Source of the DNA: Phytophthora colocasiae
Taxonomy: Eukaryota; Oomycota; Peronosporomycetes; Peronosporales; Peronosporaceae
Reading direction: 5' to 3'
Length of the DNA stretch: 64,000 nucleotides
Assembly: GCA_018806915.1 (NCBI GenBank)
Contig: JAGKQI010000091.1
Span: 868,001-932,000, forward strand
The notes under the pieces were generated by a model that saw nothing but the letters and a program-made list of their open reading frames with translations, searched no databases and had not been told where the DNA came from. Position 1 is the first letter of the stretch; every line of letters begins with the position of its first letter. This document shows positions 1-9,700 of the stretch, in pieces. Position numbers and translations under genes: made by a program.

Positions 1-494
1 CACTGTCCAACGTTAAGCAAGCCATTGAAGATAAATTGGCATTATCGGAAGTGAAAGAGAGCGTCGTCCCTCTTCTCGTCCCTGTCACGTCGCCGTGCCG
101 TCCCTCTGATAGTTGTGTTATCAGAAGTGCCGTCCCCTGAATAACAGATGCTATCAGAAATGTTTGTTAGCACATTTTTAACCCCAACATTGTCATTCGC
201 GGAAAAGACGGGAGGAGTCAAGCGCCTTGTGCGCGGGCCAGGGGGAGAGCTGGAGAAGGTGGTGGCCGCGCGCGCGGCGGTGCAGATCGGCACCAGCGGG
301 CCAGGAGGAGAGGCTACAGCGACGAGGAGGTGATGGCCGCGTCCGCGTCGGTGCAGACCGGCACCAGGAGGATAGGCTGTAGCGACGAGGAGGCGATGGC
401 CGCGTGCGCGGCGGTGCAGTCGAGCATGTAAGTCTCCATTGAGTTCGAATGTAGTTCCACGACAAGTGTACTAACTCTAGAGTGTATATGTTGC
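1..494. other. Left edge, no supported gene
   Basis: No open frame here looks like a real protein. The stretch holds CT-rich DNA, a short inverted repeat around 100-120 (TCTGATA facing TATCAGA), and a GC-rich degenerate tandem repeat listed separately. It lies downstream of the minus-strand Crypton and may be that element's 3' flank, but I cannot place an element end. Confidence 0.5.
236..427 (+). repeat. Degenerate tandem repeat, three units of about 65 bp
   Basis: Three imperfect units share the core GGTGGCCGCG..GGCGGTGCAG followed by CGGCACCAG. The last two units stay open in one plus-strand frame as an alternation of Met-Ala-Ala-rich and Val-Gln-rich segments, so this may be a fragment of a repetitive coding region. 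No start codon or family can be assigned. Confidence 0.5.
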
Positions 495-2461
495 CTACGT
501 CGCTCTTCCTTTTAGACTATCGCTCAATGCGTTCAACGTTATGTGCGACTGTGTTCTGTGATTCTCTAGTAAGCATACTGCTTGCTCATAAGTGACGTGT
601 TGCTGTTGTGCCATCAGGATAACTCGGTCAATTATACGTTTTCTGCGGAAGAAGAATCGCTTTTCGGCTGCGTTGCTGCGCCAGCTCGAGCCAAGTTGTT
701 CTTCAAGTTTACGCACGGCAGGGCCCCCATTTATTCCGACCTCCCACTCCTGCCACACTTGGTGCACAGTCTTGCTGGATCTGAGGAGCTTGTACGAAGC
801 TGGGAGTGGCGAGCCACGCGGATGTGTCTCTGGTGAAGCTGCAGTACAGCCAGAAGGATCTTGTGCACTGCCAGAAGCTCCCCAGTCGACGCTCAGACGG
901 ACAGACGCAGAGCCAGAGGTAATTTGGGTAAACATTTCTTTTACATGCACCACTGATGTTTGAAGTTCCCTGACCTTGTTATCGATGTGTGATATCACTT
1001 GCTGGTGCTGTTGTTTCAGGTGGTCCATCAAGTCTGGCACCATTTCATGCAATTGCTTCACTTGCGGTGACTGATCGTTAAGCATTTTGGTTTTCAATTC
1101 CGCGGCGAATGCTTCATAGCCGCTGGAGCTGAACAGAAAGTGCGACCAGAGTTTGTGAGCAGGATGAAGTTCGCGCAGTAGCACTGAATCTTGCAAGAGG
1201 ACAATCCGAAGGTACAGTAACAAGTTAAGAAACCCCCCTGTGGCAACGTGTAGTGCTGATTGTTGGTTGTAGGCTGTTATGTAATTTTCCACAAAAGGAA
1301 ATACTTCGCGCTGAAGGCTATCGGGCGGAGAGAGTGCCGCGCGCTCCAAGAAAAATGAGCGGCGGTCAGGAGGAAACCCAGCCAACGAACGCATCGCTTT
1401 CCGAGGCAGTGCAGTAAGGTAACAACCCTCCCTTGCTGTTGCATTCCACCTGCCTAAACCTAATTTGAGATTCTGTCGCCCCTGCCAGCTCAGCCATTCT
1501 GGATCCAGATCCTCGCGCCGCATGGGTCTTTGCTTTGGAGAGCAAGCCCAGGGCGGAGAATGCCTTCACGGTTGCGTCGTAATGAGCCCGATAAGACAGT
1601 GCTTTGTTTGTTTCTTTCCTGACTTGAGCACCTTAATGTCATACCAGTTTTGCGCGATCGGAAAGTCAGGAATCGCTTCCATTTGCACACACCATCGATA
1701 GAAAAAAATACAAAGCGAGAGCTCCAATCGGACAAATCTTGACATTGTTGTGTCGAATGCAAGAGCCGAACTCGCGGCAGCCAAATTGATTCGTTTTACC
1801 CTGCTCCATAATCATCACGAGCGCTCTGCATTCTGTGAAGCCCTCGTGTTCCAACTCCACACTGAAAAGATCAGGTAATTCCATGTTACGCGCAGACTCG
1901 CCTCGCAGAAGGCAAGCATGATACATGAAATGGATGAGGCGATTTCGTAAGTCTCCACCCGTGTTCAAGTTCATGTAGTAGCGAGAAATTGCCACGAGTT
2001 CGTTAGTAGCAGTAACCATCTAGAAGAGACCCAATACCGCGATCAACGTACTCACGCTTATTCTTTTCGTGCTTCTCGCGCTTTAACGAAGTCAGCAGAG
2101 CCTTAATGAGGCTGTTGCGGGGGTGCGGGTGTGAGTTTGCTCCCCTGCTGTACTGGGCGTTGTACAAATCGGACAGAGCGTTTACATACATTTCAACTGT
2201 AGCTACGCTGACTCTCCGCGTAGAGCTTTTGACACGAACTTGGCGATCTACGACTTCCTCTTGAAGAAAAAGATGCATCTTGGATGCTGTGACTTGGTAG
2301 CGTGTAGTTTCGTGGAAGCCTTTGCGATCGCACCAAGCCTTGAACTCCTTCTGTTTTGGCGCGTACGCGCGGGTAGTATTCGCCGGACGGGCAGCTCGAC
2401 AGCGATCTAGAGTAGTGTTCGCGCTTTCCTCCAGCTCCACTAGAAGAGATGGCGACTCCAT
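495..2461 (-). mobile_element. Decayed Crypton (tyrosine recombinase with GCR1_C-like domain)
   Basis: The product of this family is a tyrosine recombinase that cuts and joins DNA through a catalytic Tyr, and this family (Cryptons) is known in oomycetes. The best start is the ATG at 2461; the N-terminal SAM-like core-binding part reads to about 2003. The catalytic part continues in other frames: the first Arg lies in HACLLRGES (near 1910), the H-x-x-R box in THAARGSGSRMAELAG (near 1510), and the Tyr in GCYLTALP (near 1425). The C-terminal part, about 1300-495, ends in a basic region (VWQEWEVG, RRKRIIDR) that resembles the GCR1_C DNA-binding domain. At least three frame changes (near 2010, 1700 and 1480) break the gene. 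The element ends could not be defined. The family call rests on residue order and domain pairing seen here, not on a search. Confidence 0.72.
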
Positions 2462-2999
2462 GGCTGCTGCAAAAATGAATGACTTTTTGACAAAACCGCT
2501 ATCTACGATCTGCTTCCGTGACGGAGGGACGACGTCCTCCAAACTATAGAGCGCTCGAATGTAGACACACCTACCCCTAAGGAGATAACCACTCATTATC
2601 CGCATTGGCGTCGAAATTCATCGGCAAGTCATTCGACGAAATGGAGATAATAATATAAGAAGCTTCCTGGCGATAAGCTCATATTGATATTCGACAAGGG
2701 CGAAGGTATGCTTCAGAAAAACCTCCCTCGTTTCCGCTCTGGAATGGATGGCAAAAAGTTCGGCGACTTGGCCAAAACATTTCCGTTGGAACAACAGGTT
2801 GTCATGCTTAGTGCTTACTCGAAGTATCTCAATGCCAAAAGTCTGTTCAAGAGATGAACACACTCGAACCACCGGTACCTACGGTCAACCTAGGCGTTCA
2901 ACCTTCAGCCATGGTTACCTGACTTATGCATGGATTTTGTCAGCTACGCCTCGACTAAGCATTGCGTTGTTTCTAATCAAGTGAATCACAAAACGATCT
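2462..2999. other. Intergenic, one unassigned short frame
   Basis: A minus-strand frame at 2618-2872 (84 codons) reads a plausible soluble helical peptide with no recognisable motif. It could be an upstream piece of the Crypton or the remnant of a host gene. Nothing else is visible. Confidence 0.35.
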
Positions 3000-4013
3000 C
3001 TACGGCCATCGGCTTGTAATGCTCGAACGTGTTGTAGCCCTTGTCGCCATGGCAGCATCCCAGAAGTATTTGTAGTCGGGCACCGCGTTCACGGGCCAGT
3101 CATTCTGGAACCGCTCGGCCAGGTCTGGGTTCGACATGAACAAGCGAGCGAAGCCCACGAAGTCGGCCGCACCGCTGCGAACGACACCCTCAGCCGTGTC
3201 GCGCGTGTAGCTGTTGTTGGCCATGACGTTGCCCTTGAACGCCTTCTTCGCGTCGAACACACTCAGCGTGCGGCTCTCCGTCGAGTAGCCGAAGCCGAAA
3301 CCATCCAGCATGGCCGGGTACGCCAACCCGTGCTCCGACAGACGCTCGAACGCGTACGTGAACATCTCGTTGTTGTCCTTGCTGCCCATGCCACCGAAGA
3401 CACCGTTAGGCGACAGACGGACACCGATGCGACCGGCCGGGTACACCGTCTTCAGCGCCTCCACGATCTCGTGCAGGAACCGGTAGCGGTTCTCGAACGA
3501 CCCACCATACTTGTCCGTGCGCTGATTCGTCACCGACTGCAAGAACTGGTCCACGAGGTACCCGTTGGCGCCGTGCACCTCGACACCGTCAAAACCCACA
3601 CGTTTCGCGCGAATGGCGCACTGACGGTACATCTCCACGACGCCCGGGATCTCTTCGGTCGTCAGAGCTCGAGCCTTCTCGAACCCCACGCGCTCGCCAC
3701 TGGCGTTTCGCGTGGTGCCGCCAACATACTGCGTCTCCGAGGCCGAGACCACGTCATTTGTCGGGTGGAACGACGGGTGTGACTGACGACCCATGTGCCA
3801 CAACTGCAGGACGATCTTGGTTCCCTTGGCGTGTACACGGTCCACGAGCTCCTTCCACTTGGCCTCCTGCTCGTCCGTGTACAGCGCAGGTGCTCCGTAC
3901 CAGCCGAACTCCTGCTCCGAGATGCCGCAGCCTTCCGTGATCAACAGACCGGCACCAGCGCGCTGCTCGTAGTACACGATGTTGCGCTCCAGCGGAACGT
4001 GCGTGCCCGGGTT
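3000..4013 (-). pseudogene. Old yellow enzyme (NADH:flavin oxidoreductase), truncated
   Basis: Members of this family are FMN enzymes that reduce activated C=C bonds using NAD(P)H; in plants one branch makes jasmonate precursors. The open frame covers most of the TIM barrel: YYEQRAGAGLLITEG, the substrate/flavin segment QLWHMGRQSHP, the active-site pair in HGANGYLVDQFLQ, then TDKYGGSFENR and the FMN-phosphate region DFVGFARLFMSNPDL. The N-terminal 35-45 residues of a normal enzyme are missing: the frame begins near 4013 with ..GTHVPLERNI and no ATG, preceded by a stop. Near the 3' end the frame slips by one base just after FWDAA (about 3045), so the usual Gly-Asp-Lys-Gly-Tyr tail is read out of frame. 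Both breaks argue for a pseudogene, although a single sequencing indel could explain the second. Base composition is GC-rich, like a host gene rather than the AT-rich flanks. Confidence 0.85.
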
Positions 4014-4089
4014 ATCTCAATAAACGCCCGTGGCTTCGCGTTTTCCATACTTGATTCTCATTTGAGAAAGAAGGAATAAATCTGCAGAA

Positions 4090-4403
4090 TTTTGTACGAT
4101 ATCGCCAACGAGACCGGAATATCTGCCCAAAGGATGTGAGAAGGAGACTTCGCAGACGCCAAAGTCTTGATCCAAGTGGAAGAAAAGCACAAGAATTTCT
4201 TAGCTCAAGCTCGAGCTGTATCTTCCTGGTGTGTTCGAGATTTCAATCCCTCACCAGCTCAGCTTAATAAGGTCCACGTTCTCCCTATTCGTCCAGTGAC
4301 ACAGGAAGAACTACAAAAACAACGGGAATATGTTTTACATCATGCTCGGGCGGTGGTTAACGCTGCAATGAGGCCTGCTGTGGATAAACTGCTGACTGAG
4401 TAG
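4090..4403 (+). repeat. LINE-associated repeat fragment
   Basis: This plus-strand stretch (frame 4167-4403 gives a 78-codon peptide) is similar to 15545-15700 and 44190-44340. The shared signature starts at GCCAAAGT and runs through a Lys-rich, Ala-Arg-Ala-Val segment. The two longer copies lie next to sequence resembling the C-terminal part of a LINE polyprotein, so I take this as a scrap of the same element. No reverse transcriptase motif is visible here. Confidence 0.5.
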
Positions 4404-4848
4404 TTAATGTCCAAATCTGTTCTAGACAAGAGGAACCTCACAACTTGAACTTGTCGGTGTTCAATTGCCACCATTAGCAGTGATTTCCCCATTTCAACGT
4501 CTTACGTTCACGCGTCGATGAAAAAGCGAATTTTAGCCGCATCTCCACATTTACAAGCGCTAAAAAGTTCCAGATCAAGTTGAGGATGTAGTAAGTTGCG
4601 GTTCTACTTGATTCCATGGATTTTTGGCCGGAAGAACTGTTGCTCACAACATCCTGAAACCATTTGCGTCGAATCTCCTGGAAACCAGCGTCATGTCCAC
4701 GTAGTAAAGCCACACGCAGTCTTTGACACATGGACACACCTGCATTAATTACCAGTAAACGCGTAGTCGTCTAACGCTTCCGCAAGAATTAATGGTATGA
4801 TTAAAACGCTGCTGGATGCTGTCAGAATCTTTTGTAGCTACACGCTAT
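4404..4848. other. Intergenic; duplicated effector 3' flank
   Basis: From about 4735 to 4850 the DNA is nearly the same as 34265-34410, which flanks another decayed RSLR-type effector copy, so effector and flank were copied together. A minus-strand frame at 4474-4737 (87 codons, ATG) has no motif I recognise. Confidence 0.45.
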
Positions 4849-5281
4849 CTAAAAGAAGCCATCGCGGACGAGCTTCACATAGTGGAGGTAGAACTGATAC
4901 CCTTTGTCATACTTTGAGTAGACCCGCTGACCTTCTGCGGTCACGAACGAAGGCTTGACGCCTATCTTATCAAGAATTCTAGCCGGCGCCTTGTCGTTCT
5001 TGATCCATCTTATCAGTTTATCCGTGTCCATCGTCTCCCAACGAGCCCTCTCCTCTCCGTCTTCGGTTTTAGGGTCCTTCACGGGGATATCATCAACTGT
5101 CTCATCGATAACCCGCAGTGATCTTCCAGTGATGCCATTGTGATCGTTCGTGAAGTCCAAGAGTGAAGTGCTCGTAACAACCGTCGAGATATCGGACTTG
5201 CGGACGACGTCTGCGGCTGAAGCCATGCCGCTTGAGAGTGGTCGTAGTAGCAGCAATGAGGAGAGCACAAGACAGACGCAT
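4849..5281 (-). pseudogene. RxLR effector, RSLR family, copy a (frameshift in signal peptide)
   Basis: RxLR effectors are secreted and act inside plant cells. The longest of the six RSLR-type copies in the window. The mature part is open for about 110 residues and holds the motif RSLR, then an acidic stretch with EER (GEERARW), then a tail rich in Trp, Lys and Tyr ending in LVRDGFF. An ATG at 5281 begins a typical hydrophobic signal sequence (MRLSCALLIAATTT), but that frame is one base out of step with the RSLR frame, which is open only from a non-ATG codon at 5268. As it stands the gene cannot make a secreted effector. The family call is from motif order (signal, RxLR, EER) and the internal copies, not from a search. 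Confidence 0.75.
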
Positions 5282-6561
5282 GGCGAACGGTTGTTCCTTG
5301 GTTCGAAGTGAAGACTGCTAGGTTCTTGGAAAATTGAGGAATGATACCGAGGGCGTTGTGGTGGTCCTCGTGCGAATTTACACGACCAGTAAATGCTGCC
5401 GATACATCACCAGGTAAATGTAACTCATTTCACGAAGTATTCGCTGCCGGAATTTATGTACATGTATTTGAATTTCCTGGATCGACATCTGCTTCCTCAG
5501 GATTACAGAATGAACAATTTCCCGTAATTGTCCGCTTCATCTGTTTCCTTAGGATTACGGTACGTACAGTTTTGTCGTAATTGGATCCAAACATTCATGC
5601 CACCTCGGTCCGGTACAGTACAATACGACGTCTCCACTCGGAGACATTTTTCCACCGGTATTTGACGTTCAGTCTGGAAAAAAAACGAGTTACTTTCCTA
5701 ACTTGAAACGAGATATGTTGGATCGATGTGCTCTACTGTACTACGACGGTGAACGCTCAACCTCTGAAGGAGCTTGGATGCCCTCAAGCCCGAATTTACA
5801 AGACATTATCGGAATATGTATCGCTGCGACGCTGTCTTCTCCCGGTTGTGCATAATGTGATGCTCTGAGTGGTTTTTGGAGATCTCATACTTGGCTCACG
5901 GCAAAATTTCTTGAAAAACCTTTTTTGGCGGCTTCAAACTGTTTTTCATGCAACGTGCAGACTCCAAAATGATATACACTTTCGTGAAAACGAGGGTCGA
6001 GAAACCGAGCACACAAGCGGTGCTAAGCTCCTTCCGCAGGCATTGTCATTCATCTACACTCATGCAGATGAAATTGGTGTTGATGAGCCGTAGTTGTCGA
6101 AATCCTTCGACAACTTGATTTGGAACTGCTGAGGTTTTACCTCCTCGGATTCCTCGTGCGTAATGCGCGAATTGATTAAGCGATTTCCAGTTTTGATATG
6201 TTCAGTTTTAATCGGCAAAACGAGAAGGCCGATAACTGTTAAGCAACTTCTTCTGATTGGAATATTGACGGTGTTTGAACAAAATGAACTTCTTCCTAAC
6301 CTCCCACGACAACGAATATGGACTCCTCGAAGCTAGACGTGGACATTGGTAACATCAGAGGTCTTGCAAGACGTAAGTTCATCAACTTTTATGCAAGGAA
6401 CTTGAAGTAGATCAACTGGTTATTGAATTCTGAAGGTTTGAATGTGATTGCGAAATGTTTGAATGGGATATAATAACTGCAGTCTGCAATGTGTTACTCA
6501 GAGAAAACCGGTCAGCGGGTGTTCAATCTGTACGACATTCTGCCAACTCGTGAAATTTGCA
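5282..6561. other. Effector upstream region and LINE scraps
   Basis: 5282-5400 resembles the upstream DNA of the other RSLR-type copies (14832-14900, 35205-35330). Around 5858-6093 a plus-strand frame reads VVFGDLILGSR and later FHATCRLQNDIHF, matching the LINE tail seen at 43024-44013 but on the other strand and broken. The rest is AT-rich and shows no gene. Confidence 0.5.
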
Positions 6562-6566
6562 CGGTC

Positions 6567-6725
6567 TATTGGAATCTGGTAACACGCAGGCAACTTGTTG
6601 TTAAAGGGGGTAATCTTGGACTGGCGCCTCTTGGGCCCTCTGTTTTGCACTAACCAGTAGTACACTATCATTGCTACGTACTCAACGGCTTTCAACGGCC
6701 CTAAGTAGTAGTCCACTTTCCAATA
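6567..6725 (-). repeat. copia-1 3' LTR
   Basis: 159 bp, same sequence as 11677-11835 by direct reading. It is flanked outside by CGGTC and inside by the purine tract on the coding strand. Confidence 0.95.
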
Positions 6726-6746
6726 CGCCCCCTCCGAAGTAGCAGT

Positions 6747-9700
6747 TTACTTCGGAAGATGCTCCTTGGTCAAGCCAATCATCTTGCCCAGCATCTCCAA
6801 ACGATCGCTGGCAAGGGGCTTCGTCAATAAATCGGATGGATTCACGTCCGACTTCACCTTGTGCAAAGTCACCGTCTTCTTCGCGACTTGGTCACGAACG
6901 TAGTGCCATCTCAGTTCGATATGTCGCGTCCTGCGACTAAATGTAGGATTGGTAGCCATGACATAGGCTGCCTGATTGTCAATTCCCAAGCGGACTTCCG
7001 TCTTCAACGCTGGGAAGACTTCAATGAGTACGTTTCGCAGTCCTTGTTCTTCCATCGAGGTCTCACAGGCAGCGACATACTCCGCTTCAGCTGTACTCTG
7101 GGCGACAATGGTCTGTCGTGTCGATGCCCAAGAAACAGCTCCTCCAGCTACACAGTGCACGTAACCGGTTACACTCTTGCGACTGTCAGGGTCATTGCCC
7201 CAATCCGAATCGCAAAACCCGTCGATGACTAGTGTATTCGCCTTTTGAGATTCTTTGCTGGCCGAGTACTCAATGCCCATACTCTTGGTCCCAACCAAGT
7301 ACCTGAGCACGCGCTTCGCGGCTCCAATATGCTGTTGAGTTGGTTGTTGGACGTACCGGCTCAGCTGGCCGACAGCATACGCGATGTCGGGGCGGGTACA
7401 GGTCGCTAAGTACATTAGCGAACCTACCAGCTCACGATAGGGAAAGGATTTCCCGTAACCAAGCTCCTTCTTGTGTTGGCCTGCATCCGTGTCGTTCACA
7501 GTCAATCGCAGTTTCGTCTCCATCGGGATCCTGCTCGGGTGTGCATCGTTGAAGTGAAACTTGTCGATGATTTCCTCACAGTACCGAGTCTGATGAATTT
7601 GGATTGAGTTTTCGTTTTGTTGCACCTCCACACCTAGGTAGGTACTCACCAAACCTTGGTCCTTGATTCCATAGGCTTCATTCAGCTCACTGAACAATCG
7701 CTTCTTGAACGTCTCGTTCCGAGTCGCACACAGGATGTCATCTACGTAGAGAAGAACCAACGCGAACTCTCCATCCTGGTCGTAAAAATACAAGCATGGC
7801 TCAGTAGCACACTGCTTGAATCCAAATCGAATTAACCACGAATTCACCTCACTGTTCCATTCACGCCCTGACTGTCGAAGACCGTACAAAGCTTTGTTGA
7901 TCATGTAGATCATGCCATCTTCTTCGCTTGGATAGCCTTCCAGCTCTTCAAGATACTGCTTGATCGCGAGGAATGCATTCAGGTACGCTGTATTAATGTC
8001 ACCCTGATAAACTATTAGATGCAACAGAACACACACCGCGAGAAACAATCTGAAAGTAGCCATCCTTGCCACGGGTGAGAAGGTCTCTTGAAAATCAATA
8101 CCCTGGCGCTGTTTGTCGCCTCGCGCCACGATCCGAGCTTTGAACCGAACGACGTATCCAAGGTGATCAGTCTTCACACTGTACACCCACATTGTCTTTA
8201 TCGCTCGTTGTCCGACCGGCATCTCTGCTCTCGGAATCATACACAGCACTTCCTTGTCTTTGAGTGCCCGAATTTCGTCATTCATAGCAGCTCTCCACTC
8301 TTTAGCAAACTTAGACCTCATCGCCTCGCGATAGTTCCGAGGTATGTTCACGCTACTCGCTCGAATTCCATTGTTTCCACGCAAATCCGCGTGTAGTGCC
8401 CTAAAAGCCGAAGTCACCGAGAAATTCTCATATCGGTCAGGTGGGTGACGCTCGTGCACTTCACGAAGTCCTGGGCGGCGTACTGGGATCTCCCGTTTCT
8501 GCCTCTTTGTATCCACCTTTGCCCGCTTTGGATCTCTCACTCGCTTGACTTCATCTTCTCTTTGGCGTCGACGACCAATCATTATCTCGCCTGGAGAATC
8601 ACTGTCACCTGCTTCCAGATCATCACCGAGATCGAACAGACAGTTTCCCACTTCTATCTCGTCACTGGGATCAAAGTTTCCCACTTCTATCTCATCACTG
8701 GGATCAAAGTTTCCCACTTCTTTCTCATCACTGACTTCGTCGTCAATTACAGGAAGGACGGTGACATCTTCATCATCGTATTCAACTATTTTACTGTCAA
8801 TATCATCACCTTCATAATTGCTGTCTTCATCAGCATCCTCTGCTTCGCCTCCCTGCGTTTCTTCAAACGCGCCATCGCTGGAATAGTCTGGATGAGAACT
8901 GTTTCGAAGAATGTCGTCCCACAACTGCTGATCTTCAGCGTTGTCAAGTTCACTACTCTGCTCCGTCAGCATGTCTTCAACATTTGGTAGAGCACTATTG
9001 AGTAAGATGTCATCCCACACTTGTTGGTCTTCATTATTCCAGTCAACACTAGAAACTCCATCTTCCTCCACCATGTCTTCGTCACTGACGTGATCGCACT
9101 GCTCGTCGTCGTGTTCGTTGGCAGGCATATTATCGTCGTCGAATGTCCGCAGCCACTTGTCCACCTTGGACTCGAATGCACTGCCATATCGATCTTTGTA
9201 CTTGATGCTTTCATTGAGTTTTACATCTGCCACGAAGCCTTTCTTGTGCTCGGATGGAAAATACACTTGACATCCGACAACGTCCTCACGATACCCGAGT
9301 AAGAACCCAATGCGACAGTTTGCACTCAGCTTCGTCCGCATCGTGATAGGCGTGTGGCAATACACCAGCGAACCAAAAGCACGGATATGATGTATATCTG
9401 GCTTCGTGCCAAACATCACTCCGTATGGCGTGCATCCTGCACCTTTGCAGAACACCCGGTTCTTCACGTACACGGCGGTTTCCAACGCATGAATCCACAT
9501 CGACTTTGGTAGACCAGAATCATGCATCATTGTCTTCACCATACCTTCTAGAGTTTGATGAGTTCGCTCAACTGCATTGAGCTGCGAAGACTTAGGTCCA
9601 ACCTTCGTGTGCACGATCCCCTTCGTCTTGTACCAGAGCTCCATGGCACTATTACAAAACTCCTGGCCCTTATCAGTAAGTACCTGCTTGACAAGTCCAG

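Noticed and set aside
592..963. Plus-strand frames within the Crypton
   Set aside because: They are antisense shadows of the recombinase C-terminal frame and show no motif.
6569..6722. copia-1 LTR borders set at TGGAAT..TTTCCA to obtain TG..CA ends
   Set aside because: That choice gives no target duplication, whereas TATTGGAA..TTCCAATA gives a perfect CGGTC on both sides.
8445..8990. 181-codon plus-strand hydrophobic frame
   Set aside because: It is antisense to the acidic linker of copia-1; Asp/Glu codons read backwards give Phe, Ile and Val, which mimics membrane segments.
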